Notes: generated from the sequence alone by a model not told the origin. Shown: positions 1 through 14,810, counted from the stretch's first letter. The stretch: 64,000 bases of DNA from Sycobia sp. Sy_11 (GCA_018907035.1 JACCIC010000028.1:1473501-1537500), one strand, 5' to 3'. Program-made: numbers and translations.

Positions 1-1086
1 ACGATTATTGGGCAAAATAAGATAGCAGTAATAAAATGTACGATAGGTTGTGAAAATTTTTATAATTAATAGCATTCGAACCTTAGGTGCAGAATTTATT
101 TTCGTTGATATATAGTCCAGAGAGATAGCTTTATTATTTATTTGACTTGCATTATAAATTAATGTTTCGTAAAAATTCATCAGTTAAAAGATTTAAAATG
201 CGATAAAATAAATTTACAAGCTGGAGTCCGTCAAAATTAGTAAAAACTGCTTTGATAAATGTCGGCCCCGTGAGAAATAATAAAACAAAAGGAAATCCGA
301 TGGCTACATTTACAGAGAACATCTAAAAATGGCAGCGTACAAATGTAAAATGGAATACCAACATGAGAAATGTACGATAAATGCAAAAATAGCTTTTGTA
401 CTCTTCGTTTCCGTGTATGCTCGACATATTAGGGAGCATATATAATGAAATATTTAAAGTCATATACATAATGAGTATAAAAAAAAGTACATACACAAAA
501 ACGTTGTAGAGCCAAATTTAAAGGCTTCATTTATATCAAAAAGCTAGTTACGAAAGATGATTTTTTAAGTACATAAAGAGACATTGATCGAGCTATAAAA
601 AAAAAACTCCCACTGCACTGCATTACAGACGATTTTTGCGTCGACTCTTCAGCTTAGAAGCTCGTAACTTATGAAATTGCTTCCTATATATATTTATGCC
701 TTAGTAAGTTTACCGGTCTAATCTGATAAATTTTCACGGCGGTAATGAAGATTCCAAAAAAAAGTTTAATGAGATATAAACATTTTTTCTGCATCATCGG
801 AGCCATATATACGTACACACACATACATACACACACAACACATAAACATAAAGAAAGACAGACACAAAGATAGAATAGAGAGAGATAGATAGATAGAGAG
901 AGACAGAGCGAGAATCCCTTGCTGATTCAACAGTAACAGTAATATCATAGCCGCGGAGGAATGGGTGATTCAGAAAAATAACGGCTCACGTACAGAACAT
1001 ATAGCACGGTAAACAACTCTTTTCACTCCGCGAAATGCGCGCAAGCTCTCCCGTTTAAATATAATCGCGAAAATTATAAAAACAGA

Positions 1087-1089
<3 letters not shown>

Positions 1090-1133
<44 letters not shown>
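1090..1133. repeat. (GA)n microsatellite
   Basis: About 22 uninterrupted GA units. The reverse strand reads as a false SLSLSL protein. Confidence 0.97.
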
Positions 1134-1136
<3 letters not shown>

Positions 1137-3263
1137 CGAAATTACTTTAAAATTATGCTTCTGGTATACTGTTTGTATAAATGTATATATGCATATGCGT
1201 ATATATGTGTCTATATATATAATGTATATATGAATATGTATATGTATAACGCACTGTGTTTTTATCCGTGCTGTGGACTGGTCCGGACAGAGAGAAAACA
1301 AAAAGCAGAGGAGGAGCCGCGAATACAAGAAGAAGAGAAAAACGACGGAGACGAATAAAAATGCCATTCTCTCGGCTCTGCGTCTTTTTCTTCAACCCCC
1401 CCCCCACTCCCCCGCCCTTCTCATCCAGTACCGAACGAATAAATTCGCTGGCCGGCGTGGAAAAAGTGCGGCTCATTAACGAGATGCGGGATCGTTTGTT
1501 TTTGTTTTTTGTTTTTTGTTTTTTTTATATTATACTATATCTTTTTCCCCGGCCCTTAAATCGACTGCACAGCATTGCGATTGTGCTCGTGCGAGATAAT
1601 GCAAAATGCCAATATATGCGACGTGGAGAAATTGTCGCGCGGCGCGATATTATTTTCGCGCTCTCGCATCCGTTGGCTAAACGGTCCGCGACCGCGATTA
1701 GCCGGATTGGAAAATCGCGCGCCACGTCGGGCGGAAATCGATGCCCGCCTGGTGTTTAATAAACTGACGACGCGACTGCACAATTAATAACGATCGACTT
1801 TTGACGCTAAACAATGTATCAACGGCTCGGTTGTTCACGGCGCCTTGGTCCGCGTCGCCGTCCCCCCCCCCCCTCGGCCCCGTTTGCTTTAAAGATAGAC
1901 GCTATTTCGGTACACCGTGGGCTTAAAGCTTCGAGAAGGCGGCTGGTGTTGACGTAAACATTAATAACTTCCTTGTAATAGACTGTACAGTCGTACTATA
2001 TATTATCTTCGAGACGACTTTTATTAGTTTTTTATTTTTTTTTCGCAGAGCAACAAAACGTACGGTTATTGAATTTCCATCAGAGAGTGCTAAAGAAACT
2101 GTTTTCCGGTTATTTCGAGTATGTTTGCCTTAAATATTGTATTGACAGCTTTTGGCTGTGCTACTAAACAAGCAAATTAGTTTGAAAATACAGATAAATA
2201 AAAATTAATTTAATCCAGCAACTGTTTCTAGTCGCGCATTATGATTTGTGTGTTATTTGAAGAGGAGTCGTAAGCATTGCGAACGATAAATAATCTTATA
2301 TGTCAGACAAAATCATTATCACATACTTATTATCATATATTATATAATTATTTAAACGGCTGATCGAACGAGCTATCAATTGATGATGAGGCGTGAACGC
2401 AAGCCCTCTCTATAGCGCAAGTAGTAACAGACATATGGTGGCAGACGCCAATTTCCTTAAAGACAATACGAATAAGACACCTGTAAATCTAAGCTCTAGA
2501 AATTTCTTATCTAACCCTAACCGAATTTTTCATACAATTGGATATTAAATATGTAATTTCATCATTCAACTAATATTCTTAGGATTACAGTTTTTACCAA
2601 TTACCTTAAGGAAAATAACCGTTTTTATTGCTATATTTAATCATTTCTTATGCGAGTATGTTTTTCTTGCGTACATGTGTAAGGTATTTATATATCCTTT
2701 TCATCACTTGATTGGATTACAAGGTATTTGCGGAACATTGAACAGGGTGTAAAGTTTTAATAGTTTAATTTGTAAAATTTATTTTTTAAATCTTATACTT
2801 AATTGAGACAAGAATATTCTTAAAATTATGCACGGCACAGTTCATAATTTTAATATTGGGCTTTTTCATCTTATTATGAATATAATCACATATATTAAAA
2901 TAAAAGTGATTAAAAGTAAAATGGCTCGGGCAGCTGGCAGTAATGAAATAATAAAATTAAATACAGATAACAATTATAATTAATAACTAACAAATCTAAC
3001 AATTCTTCAGCAAGTCCCATTAAAAGTTATTAATACAATATTTAATTTTTAAATTACGAACTGTAAATAAATTTCTCTAATAATATATAGACTTTATGTT
3101 TTCGATTGTTACAAAATAAGAGATAATGTAAAATACATTTTATTTCCATTTTCTATATTTTAACTGATATTTTTAAAACTCAAATTTACACTCGCACTTA
3201 CACACACAAACACACATTAACATTATCTCATCATAAATGATTTGAATTTTATATACGTATACA

Positions 3264-3264
<1 letters not shown>

Positions 3265-3305
<41 letters not shown>
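3265..3305. repeat. (TA)n microsatellite
   Basis: About 20 uninterrupted TA units. Confidence 0.97.
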
Positions 3306-3309
<4 letters not shown>

Positions 3310-6300
3310 TCGATCGATTTTAATATGTACAGCTGGCATCCTTGTCCTGGTGGTTTCACTCACATTCAATATTAAACTATGTCCTATATGCCACTGAAAT
3401 CGTATTATCTAGAAATTTAATAAGACAGCGTGAGAAACATTCCCAAGGCACATAGCTTCAGCTGCTAATCTAATAATGCATATATATATATGTATTATAC
3501 TGCCTATTGGAACAAAAAAAAAATTTTGTATAAATTTTTTCGACCTTTTCACGATCCCGATGAAACGGCATAATTGACGCTTGAGCTTTAGAGCGCGAAA
3601 CATCGTCCACGCGAAACGCGACAGACCCGGGCGCACAATTGCGACGTGATCCGATCGCGGAGGAAAGCACTTTGGCAATTTCGAAAAAAAATGAACCGGC
3701 AAAAAGTAAAAAAAAAAAAAAAACCCCCATGATTCGACCTCTCGCCCCGTCGGACTGGCGCGTGCGCAGCCCGCGAGATCAGGGCGACCGACTCTGTGGC
3801 GGCGTGTCGGACGACGCCCGGGAAAAGTGCAGAAATTATTAAATGATTGACGTGGCCGTATCGCTAATTGACGTCTGACCGCGTTTAAAATTTTCAGCCT
3901 CCCCATCCATTAAAATCCGAGATCCACTCTTGGAAATCACCTGCAACTCGCGGTGCTTATATATAATACGTGTTTGGCCTTTCGTTGTATATATATATAT
4001 ATACACCCAAACTATGACTGATGTGTGACACTATGGGAAGATTTAAAGGATGTACTGATCAGAATGTTTGAAATTAATTGGACAAGAGCTTATGAACCGT
4101 TCCGTTATAGCGGCAATATTGCCGCGAAACATGGAAGCCAAGTATCGTCGTTGGAGATAATTTTCTTGTTTTTGTTTTTGTCGGAACTTTTTATTTGTGC
4201 GCGAGATACGTATAGAATTTAAGAAAATATTTTTTAAATCTAACATCGTTTTAAGCAATTGGTTGAAAGATGATTCGAGCGAGCTTTTTTTCCTTTATTT
4301 ACAAAATAAAAGGATTTTTTTTTGGAGAGCTTGCAAAAAATCCGTGCGAATATGAACGAATATTTTTAAATTTAATAAAACATCGCTCTATTTAGTATAT
4401 TATAAAAATTCAAATTTTTAAGCTACTTGCGTTTACTAGGTATAAATTTGAACACCGTAAAGCATCTCGAAATCTCGCTTGCAAAATTTACGCTAAATTA
4501 GATTGTTTTTTTTTTTAAGCCCCATGAACGTACCAATTCTCGGATTATTTTAACAATTGAGCGCGAAGCAATTCGAAGAATTTTTGTCATTCGTTAGCTC
4601 TGTTTTATTGAAATTCGTCAACAGTACATAGAAAGGAAAAACGAGCGGCCATAATAATGGCCGTAATTGCTGTATATTAATTTCGGACGAATTTCATTAG
4701 TTGGCCAATGCGGATATCGTATTTGACAGCGAGAAAATCCAAAGGGCGAGTAGTGTCTTCGCTCGATACCAGTCGCCCCGAGAGTGAGATTTTAATGGAA
4801 ACACGTGGGATGAAGAGACTAAGAGAGAAAGAGACAGAGGCAGCGGGATAAAGCGAGAAAGAGAGCGAGACGTTGTCTAATCTTCCATGAAATTCCGTCC
4901 GCCCGCGGATTACGGCTTAATACCGAGCCGTCGTTGAAATGCGAAAATACTGTAGCTCGGACGAAAATTAATACTTCGTATATGCCCGTGCATGAAATGT
5001 AGCTTCAAAACTTTGCATAAAGACAGAGGGCAGACATGGTGGGGGGGGGGGGAGAATTAAGAAAATAAGGAAGGGACGCATCGCGCTTTATTAAATATCA
5101 TTAAGGATGAAGAAATCTCGTAACGTAAACTTATTCTAAATGAGATAATTGGACGTCTCGGGCTAGCTTAATTATATTAAAATAAGCTTTTGGGAGATAT
5201 AGGGGGATTTTTTACAGTGCAATTCAACCTTGCATGTATGCAACGTGCTCTTCGAGATGTTTGCATAAGAATCCTAAACTATAGTGTTTTTATACCTTTA
5301 TGTATGTAAGATAAATATAACAATCAATAATACCAGATTGAATTACCGAATAGCGACTTATTATGGATTTCGTATTTATTAAATAATAGTATAAATGGAG
5401 TCATTCTCTTTAATAATTCTATTCTTATTTACAGTATGAATCATTAAGAAAAATCTAAAAGACTCTATATGTATCAATTCTTGACTATGATTAAAAAAAT
5501 ACATCAATGATTTAAAATTCGTGTTTCAGTACAATCAAAACTTGACCTTTTAGCAAAAAAAATAAATTTATGTAGACATTATTCAACGCTCATTGCTTAA
5601 TTTTTGTACAGAATACCTCCAAAAAGGCAAACTGTCTAAAAATAATATCTGATAAAAGTTCTGTGAAATGTTTTTAATAATGATGATTTTTTGTTTTACA
5701 TATGCATATACCAACAATTCCGCTAATACTTTGCATATATTTTTTATCTACTCTTAGTTTACGGATTTTCCAACAATTTTTTTTTTGCTTTAAAATTTTT
5801 TTTTTATTACTATGATTAAATAATAATCACGTTCAATTATTCCGTAAATAAGCCAAAGACTCGTTCCAAATAAAACATAATTTTTTACTTATTCACTATC
5901 GAAATTTGTTTTAGCTCAGCTCATATTTAAAAATAAATTATTAAAAAAGAATAAATAACGCATCAATCAATTATCAATAAATGAAACTCTGTTTGAATCA
6001 ATTGAACTTGACGCTCTGTTGCATAACTGTTATCAGATCTTATTTTCACAAGTAAAATCGATAAACAATAGAATTTCATGATATGCCTATGTCCTTAAAT
6101 GGTAATGAATTAAAAAAGACAGTCCCGGGTTTCAAAAAAAGGAAGAGAAAATGTCTATTGAACTATTAAATGCAAAATTATTCGAAACGACGGTCCAATG
6201 CAAGTCAAAAAAAAAAGAAAAATTAATTCGTGTATCCTGAAAGTTTTACAGCTCGAGCTTATCCCTATAAAAAAAATACGCAATAGAACTTTTCGCAGCC

Positions 6301-7573
6301 AAAATCGTTTTTTTCTATTGCCGGGAAGGGACGACTTTTCGCGGTATAGTAATCCAGCCTATAGGGATACTTTTAGGCTCTGCTTCATTTCGACTTGGTC
6401 TGACTCCAGGCATAGATAAAAATAACATTCGATTTTAGGTACGGTTAGGGTATTTACGGTATTTACGGTTACGGTAATTGTTATTCTGATAACAACTTTA
6501 GTCCCAATTATAATTGAAAATGGATTTGGCTGGTTGGTAGACAAAATTACACTACCGGTATCATTCGTAAATTAACGGTCGAGCTAGGGGTCTATAAAAA
6601 ATCTATGGTCAGCCACAAGTTTTGCAATTATCAATTTCGGAATCATATCTTTCGCACGTCACAATTAGGTTGGTCCATGTATGCGGAAAAATACGGAGAA
6701 TACGGGAATGTCGCAACCATAATGGGAAAGCCTCGAGTTTACACGATCTTATCGAACGGTCGAATAATCCTTATCGCTATAATCGAGAAAATTTTGTCCG
6801 ATCATTTCGTTCAATGGTAAGATTTACGAGTCGATCGGAGTTCGTACAAATAGCTGGCGCACTAATAGACAAAGTAATGCTATAAATCAAACAGAGCGTC
6901 TCCCCCCGATACGGGATCGATAGTGTTGACGGACTTGCCAATGCGTCTAATCACCACTCTCGACTGACTTCCTCAAATTGCATCCATATATATACCTAGT
7001 GCGCCTGTATGTGACGTCGTCGAATTCGCGAACAAAGTTCTTATTTACCGACGGGGACCGGGGAAAATCGTTTAATTATGCAAATACCCGGAGTGATTGC
7101 GAAGACCGACTACGCAGGGCATGGAAGCGCTGCTCCTACTTAAAGGGCAGTTCGCGCGCGCGCGCCAACAAAGAACGGATAAACCTAATTTACTATTTAT
7201 TCATCAAGCGGAAAGGTTTTGGTTCGATCGAGCGAGAGCATCGCCATGGTATTCCCGGTATCCGGAGAGAAATTGCCTCCGACGAAACGATTTGTTTTGT
7301 TTTTTTCTTTTTTTTTTTTTTCTTTATTACCGAAAACCAATGAGAATCTGCCGAAAGCCCTGTAAATAACCGAATTTCCCTAGTCGTTTTACGTCACTCA
7401 CAAACTAATCAGGATCGCGGCGCAAATTATTCCGCCATTAACAAATGCTGCAAGGATGTACAGTGTAACGAGCAATAAAGTTCCTCGACCGTTCGTTCTT
7501 GAACTTCTCCGCATTTACATGCTCGCGACTACGCGAGCGAGCTAATAGCCTGACAAATCTCACACTGACACCG

Positions 7574-7576
<3 letters not shown>

Positions 7577-7612
<36 letters not shown>
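7577..7612. repeat. (TA)n microsatellite
   Basis: About 18 uninterrupted TA units. Confidence 0.97.
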
Positions 7613-7616
<4 letters not shown>

Positions 7617-7834
7617 CACTGTTACGCAAATTTATTCGGCCTCAGGCGAACAGCGTTAATTACTCGTTCGGTGTACCCCTTCCTTCTCTCGGAAGGACGA
7701 TCGTCGTTATGCGGTCGGTCTACAACGATTTCTTCTTATACGTCCTCTTTTTGTCGATGCTTCAAAGACTCGATTTTACTCTGTCACCCCCTCCCCCCCT
7801 TCTCCCGTACTTTAGTAGTTCGGCGCGCGTGCAG

Positions 7835-7871
<37 letters not shown>

Positions 7872-7879
7872 CTCTCTCT
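7835..7879. repeat. (CT)n microsatellite
   Basis: About 22 CT units with one TTC interruption near 7854. Confidence 0.95.
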
Positions 7880-9221
7880 GTCTCGCTTTCTGTGTCTGAC
7901 TATCTCGCTCTTTATATATATATAGAGGAGTCACAGATGCAACTGGTATTTGTCATGCAGATGATAGGGGAAGCTTTTTCGAAGACTCCAACGGGCTCGA
8001 ATTCACTGAATAATCTATAGTCGATTGCGCCGTACGTCGGAAGAAGCACGGATAATGTTCAGTTGTCGAAAGGAGTATTGGCAAATTTCAACATTTATTT
8101 CGTCACAGTTTAAAGTTATTTAATAATGATAAACCAGTGTTTATTTAAATTTCATTATAAACTATAATGTCTTTTAATGCGCAAAAAGAAAATATTTTAC
8201 ATACCTGTTTTTCTCTCTCGTTATTTATGGTTTTTCAGCAATGAGAAATTACGAGAATAATTATTCGAATAGAATGAACGATCGTTCGCAATGATTCTCC
8301 TTTACGTGAGCAAATGAATGGCATTTGTTTAAGGTATTATATAATAATAAGGTGAATAATAGATGTTTAAGTGAATGCTCGCGAGATATGAAGGTTATAA
8401 TAATGGGAGGACAAAGAAATATCAGAAAAATATAAGTTAATAATAAGTCCCTCAAAATTGATAAAAATACATGTTATAATATAGGGCCGTCCATGTGCTC
8501 TCGTGAAAGAGAATCGCTGCTTTTTGCAAAATCCGCTAGATATGAGACTTTTCTTGGATGTGCGAATAATGGGAAAATGAACCCGACTGTCGGTAAGCGA
8601 TCCCATTACTTTCTTAAGCTCTGGTTTCGTCATCGAATGGAAACGCCCCGATACTGGACGAATTAAAAGCGACCTCGTTGCTTTTTTTTTCAGCCGTAAC
8701 GTATTTCAGGATATTTAAATATATTTCGTCTGCAAAGTGTGTGATTTTAGGTATTGAGACGCGTGGGAAATGAATTCGCCATTTGTTGATAGGACTCATC
8801 GCATTAAGCTGTGATTTTGTTACGTAATATCGTCGTGGAATATATTTCCGAAAATGTCAACAAAAAAAAACATTTTTTGTACAATTTTATATAAAATACA
8901 TGGCTGGATTTTTAGACATTACAGTTCAAGATATGCTAAAAAAACATCAAACTCGACTAATTTTTCTACTTTTGTTAAAACTTTGTTTTTAGAAATATAA
9001 TATACCTACTTTAAATTTTCATTGTTTAATTTACGGCTTATATTATTCATAGGTAAATGGATACAGACGATCTTCCGAGTTGAACATTTTAAGTTTCTCG
9101 ATCGAATCTGAATTTATAATTAAATTGTCTACACCGTCGCACAATTATAGGCCCTTCATCTTCGAGTTTTGTGCAATATCAATTTTCCTATATATGCATC
9201 TAATAGAATATCGAGTTTATT

Positions 9222-9223
<2 letters not shown>

Positions 9224-9276
<53 letters not shown>
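9224..9276. repeat. (TA)n microsatellite
   Basis: About 26 uninterrupted TA units. Confidence 0.97.
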
Positions 9277-9279
<3 letters not shown>

Positions 9280-10605
9280 ACATAGCACTGTACCTGTTTA
9301 AATCAGTCTTACGAACTACGCCACGACTTTCAGAATGTTTGTGCGTTTATTTATTTTTTTTTTTAATTTTCTAATATTGTGAAACTTTATCAATGGTATG
9401 AATTAATGCACAAATTTTCGTCCGATGTGTTTTTCATAATAAAATCACTGGGATGAAAAATGTCATTGGGCATTCTATTGCGAACGAAATATTTTTGAAA
9501 CGAACAGATCGTTTCGTCGGATAATTCAATAGCTTTATATACAGAAGATATTTTCGGAAACATGTGTATCATAAATTTTGCGACAAATATTGTTGACGGG
9601 TGCGTAATGAAAAGCAGAGGGTGGGTGGCAGGGTATATACGCAACATTTCTTCGCTAGAATATTGTTTCAGCCGCTGAGAATGAAGGCGGAGCGGCTCGG
9701 AACTTTGGACACTCTCACTGTCACTGTATAATTATAATTATATTGCATTATCAAGACCGTAAAAAAGGGTTCGTACATCGAGATACTGAATCGAGTCAGC
9801 CAAATAGGAATTTAAAGGCTCGAAACGATTCAGTTTCAACAAAAAGCAAAAAATCCCTCTCGGTTTCTAAAGTGAATTTGAGATCGATAATTGCATTTAT
9901 TAAATACACTCTTTGCGCGCCGTTGCGTTTCAAGCTGTGAACGAACAATCACCGATATTTATATATATATCGCGGGCAAAATAAAATAAAATCTTTCGGC
10001 TCAATGCTTTCCATTGTTTCCGCGAGTCGCGAAATATTATCGGCATTCAGGTAAATCAAATTTTCCCGCCGAGATCGTTTAGCGTTCCACTCGTTCCTTT
10101 TTTTCGACGCGCTTTCGAACGAGACATAACGTTTGTATCGCGGCGGCGGGGGTGGGGGAGTCATGAGCAGAGCGTATCCGGCGCGTGATATCCGGCGCGC
10201 GCGGCACGTTAATGTAGTCCTGTAAATGTGAAGTTTCGTATAGATAAATAAATATTCGTCGTTTGCTTCGCTGCGATTCAGACGATCAGAAAAGAGATGA
10301 AAAAAAAATAATAATAATCCCGCTCGCAAATCCACCGTTCCAATTGACAATCGTCGCTCGCCCAATCCTCTTTCCTTTAAGCCTAACCCTCCACTCAATA
10401 TAATGTATAAAACACACAACGGCTCCTCTATTTTTCTTTAAAATGGAGAATTTTACAAGCGACCGACTGTATATATATATTATAATGCGGCATTGTTAAA
10501 AATGCATAAAGAAACTTTCGATTAATTTTTTTATTGCATTTTGCATTTTATGCTACGGCAAAAAGTTACGAGCGCGCTGGCTCCATCGGTAATACGAATG
10601 TGCAT

Positions 10606-10607
<2 letters not shown>

Positions 10608-10669
<62 letters not shown>
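10608..10669. repeat. (TG)n microsatellite
   Basis: About 31 uninterrupted TG units, the longest TG array in the window; could adopt Z-DNA. Confidence 0.97.
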
Positions 10670-10674
<5 letters not shown>

Positions 10675-11937
10675 CAAAATTCATGTTTACGGCCGTTCGA
10701 AGTTTAACATTAAAAACTTTTTAAATTTCAACGACGTGTATCGCGATGTAAATCAATAAAGACAATTGTGCCAAGGGACGGATAACGTAAATCGCGAATC
10801 TCCTTCCCCCCCCCCTGCCCCCTCTTTCCCCCATAAAATGTAACGCGTATAAAATGTAATTTCAAAATTTTCCAGCGAATCTGTCGACCTCGGCGCATCG
10901 TCGAGCTCTTCGTGCGAGCGGGCTTTATTGCGCAGAGCTGCTAGCGGACCGCGGGCAATGTAACGCGGGCACGCGGTTTAGGGATCGCGGGCATTATTTG
11001 GCCAAGCCAAGGGCCGAGTTTTCGACGGCACGCGCGCGCCCGCGCTTTACACTTACGCGAGCGAAAAAATCTTCCAATTACATGGCGAGGGCGATCTGAT
11101 GGTAGCGGGGGACGAATGTACCGAAAGCTTTAACGCTTTATTTAAGGATAACGAGGGCAGGTAAATTATATTGCGACACTTGATTTGTAAGAGTTGAAGT
11201 CGCAAGATTTGTTACGGACGTTGGGAAAATCGTGACCGATGAAATTCAACTCGTTATCGATCGTTGGAAATTTCGCGCCAAAGAAAAAAAAGAAGAAAGG
11301 ATCGCGCTCCTTCTGTAGGCCGACGTAGCATCAAGCGTTAAATTGATGGAATGCAACGTCGTCATTGCGAGCTACCGCATATTTTGCGCAGTTCCTTCGA
11401 CAGTTCCAGCCAGGGCAGTGTAGTTCTAAATTATCTAACGATGCCGGATAATGTTGCAATGTGCAATCGCACTACTTCCGAGCGAGACGCAAAGCCGAAT
11501 ATCAGTGACGGCGGTGTGGCGAAATCGTACGATAAATCAATCTAGCAGAATCCGGACGAAATGGAGAAACCGAAAAAAAAAAACTTACGTACATTCGTAT
11601 CCTATAATATTTCGGAAATAAACACACGATCGAGAAATGAGAACTACCGAAAATCGCGCCGAAAGCAGGGAAATTTATCGCGCGCTCCCTTTCTTCGTTA
11701 TATCCGCCGCCAGCTCGCGCGACTTACGCGTCTCATTGCATAAATCCCGGGCGTTGAAACTGTTTCCCATCGATTCCGCCTAGAATTTTCATTGCACGGA
11801 AAGGCGATTGGAAAAAAAAGAAGAAAAAAAAAAGAAATCCAGATCAACCGAACAAACGAGAAAATTCCTCGGAATTTCTTCCGGAAACTTGGCGTAACTC
11901 TTGCTCGGCAACTTCTAAAACTCATTGTTCTCTATCT

Positions 11938-11941
<4 letters not shown>

Positions 11942-11991
<50 letters not shown>

Positions 11992-12060
11992 CTCCTCCTC
12001 TGCCGACGCGAATTTCATCCACGCGAATAATGCGCCTCACTTTCCGACTCCTACGTACGC

Positions 12061-12095
<35 letters not shown>
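11942..12095. repeat. Paired (CT)n and (TA)n microsatellites
   Basis: (CT)n at 11942-11987 and (TA)n at 12061-12095, separated by 73 bp of ordinary sequence, with a short AC run after the TA array. Confidence 0.95.
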
Positions 12096-12105
<10 letters not shown>

Positions 12106-12758
12106 ACACACACCACATAGTAAATAATGCGAACGCGCTCGCATTTGACGTACGCACTCTTTCTTCCTATCTCACTGTCTATGATCTCGTTCGCGAAAGC
12201 CGAGCGCGCGAATAAGCCAATGCAACGAAGGAATTTTTCGATACTTAAACGCGCCCCGTTCTATTTCGATTATATATAAAGCTCGCACTTCCATTTCCCT
12301 TTTTCCATAAGATGAAAAAAGATAGAAGCAACGTCGTCGTCGCCGCGTACTCCTACGTCTGCGCGATCCCGCGCGCTTTATGTATCTCGAGCCATTTGCC
12401 ATCGTCCGCTCTCGTTGAACCTTTCGCGCATCCGTTAAACTTTGCTCTTTCCCCGAGTCATCCCCGTGCATGCATTTACACACAGATAAATATATACGTG
12501 TAAAAGGACGGGAAGGACAAGAGAGCGGCGGAGGAGAGAGAGAGAGAGAGGGGGGGGTAGATAGAGATGTACCAAGGCTCTTTAAGTGAGGCCGCTTTGT
12601 AACAATGACCAAACTTGCGCGGCTAACTCAGGATGTTCCTATATATAGTTTGAGAAAGTCGTCGCGGAGCTACGGAGTGGGCGAGGCTTTGTACTTTGTA
12701 CCGAAAACGACTTACATTATTAATCGGCGACGCGGGGGCGCACGTACGTGGGAGGAGC

Positions 12759-12761
<3 letters not shown>

Positions 12762-12804
<43 letters not shown>

Positions 12805-12877
12805 CCAAGGGACGACCGTGTACGGATAATTGGAGCCGATCACTTTTATCGGGGTCGCGACCTAAATTCCGCAGTAG

Positions 12878-12944
<67 letters not shown>

Positions 12945-13041
12945 CTCTATTCGAACATTGCAAAGTCCATCGTTGGTATTATATGTAATCACATGGATTT
13001 CAGGTTTTCATGCTCGCTATTTGCTCGCGAATCGAAATTTT

Positions 13042-13099
<58 letters not shown>

Positions 13100-13188
13100 C
13101 AGAGCTTTTTCGCGCCACAGTTAAAGCAATAAGGGCGCCACGGGGAGTCGGGCGGCTCGTATTTTACTTTGTGAAGATGGAGTACGCA

Positions 13189-13241
<53 letters not shown>
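12762..13241. repeat. Compound microsatellite block: (GA)n, (TA)n, (CT)n, (TA)n
   Basis: (GA)n at 12762-12800, (TA)n at about 12885-12932, (CT)n at 13040-13096 (one interruption) and (TA)n at about 13191-13241. The GA and CT arrays are mutually complementary in inverted orientation. Confidence 0.95.
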
Positions 13242-13246
<5 letters not shown>

Positions 13247-14690
13247 CTACCCGTATATCTGATTATCGAGCCTAGATAATTTGACTATTGTTACCCGAGC
13301 TGCCGGATTCGTTGCTCGTGAAAATTAAATGCACGTACTTTTTTTCCTATCAAGATTTTTGCAAACATGCAGGAAAATTGGAGATAATTTATTTTTCGAT
13401 ATATTTATATCGTTTATATTGAAACGGTATCGGAATAAACATTGGCGTCGATGAGGGCTGTATATTTATCGCTAGTAACTTTGAGATATACGGAAATTAA
13501 CGCATTGAGGGGGAAAAAATTTCATGAAAAGGTCGATCAAAGGTTTGTTTGAATAGTTAGAAAATCAATATTATTTGAATCGACGAATTGTTTATTTGTA
13601 ATAAATTCAGTTGATTAAAGGCATTGGCGTATTTACTTAACTCTGAATAAATAAAGTTTGCTTCAGATTCAGCTAGATATCGAGGAATTTTTTGTTTTCA
13701 ATGTAGAAATCGAAGCGCGCTCGATACGCCTGTAAAATTAATGTCTTTCGGAAAAAGTTCGGACTTCTTTATTCGCCTACAAGAGAATCAAAAAGTTTCA
13801 CATAAGTTAGGAGTGGATCTGCGAAAGATTTAGCTGCCGTCGCGAAACTTTGGGTAACGGTATACAATAACGAATCAGGATTCCATAAAGAGCAGAAACT
13901 AATTGATCATCTACAACTTCCTATTGACTGAAGAATCTTCCAAAACATTTATCGCTCGGGAGAATACCTTAACGAATTTCCCGAGTATAAGTTACCATCG
14001 TATAATAAAAAAAAAAAAAAATAAAAAAAAAAATGACTGATCTGTTCGCTCGATCCGGGCAAAAGTTATATTACCCTCAAACTTGGAAAAACATAGAAAG
14101 CCCATTATCGAGAAAGAGAGAGTGAGAGAGATAGAGAGAGACGAAGCTCCGTTTTGGTCGCCAAAAAAAAAAAAAAAAAAAGAAAAAATCCATCCACGAT
14201 AACGACGTAAAGTACGCGCGTCGAAACGTCGAGCTGGCTAAAAATACTTCAACGATGATTTAGGCATCGCTATACGATTTGGGTATCGTCCGCTTGCCCT
14301 GCCTTGGCCAACGATCGGACGACGCTCGGCCGTCGCTCGCACTACGCGGCGACCTTCGCCGGGTTTTGGATATCGACCGGAGCGGTGTAGCGCTCGCCTG
14401 GCGGGGGTGACTCCTCGAATCCCCGGCCACCTCGCGGGACTACGGCAAAGAGCTGCCCGGTACGAAGTTTCTCCGCGCCTCGGTCTGTTATGGGAGTGGG
14501 TGTATATACATACGCGCAGATAGACGGAAGCGAGAGCCGTGTAATCGGTCAGGGATCTGCGAAATTCGCTCGGGGAGATCTACGGTTTTCTCCATATATA
14601 TACCTGTGTATATATATATACCGTTTCACATACTCCCAAAGTTTTGGGGCGATTATTTCTTAAGGGATTGGTGCGGACGAGAACGGCGGC

Positions 14691-14810
14691 ATGGCCGGTC
14701 GCGTATCTAGCCAGGCCAAAAAGCGTATAATTAAAAATGAATTATTAACGTTAGCAGCGAGCATAGAACGTAGTTTACGAAAGAGAAACTTTAGCAGTGT
14801 CTCGCGATGA
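14691..14810 (+). CDS. Candidate 39-codon small ORF in a CpG-rich block
   Basis: The frame opens MAGRVSSQAKKRIIKNELL and ends at TGA 14808-14810. The ATG has a G at +4 and GGC upstream. The peptide is strongly basic with no signal peptide or known domain. It follows a CpG-rich block (14280-14600) that could be a promoter. A 39-codon frame can easily arise by chance, so this is a weak call. Confidence 0.2.
   Translation: MAGRVSSQAKKRIIKNELLTLAASIERSLRKRNFSSVSR

Noticed and set aside
2507..2523. CTAACCCTAACC, telomere-like
   Set aside because: Only about two units and not the insect TTAGG repeat; chance.
6431..6475. Short repeats of the type TATTTACGGT
   Set aside because: Only two or three imperfect units; too short to call a tandem repeat.
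12696..13275. Long + strand frames with RERERE, YIYIYI and SLSLSL strings (and many like them at other arrays)
   Set aside because: They are translations of microsatellites; no homology, no codon bias, no consistent splice sites.
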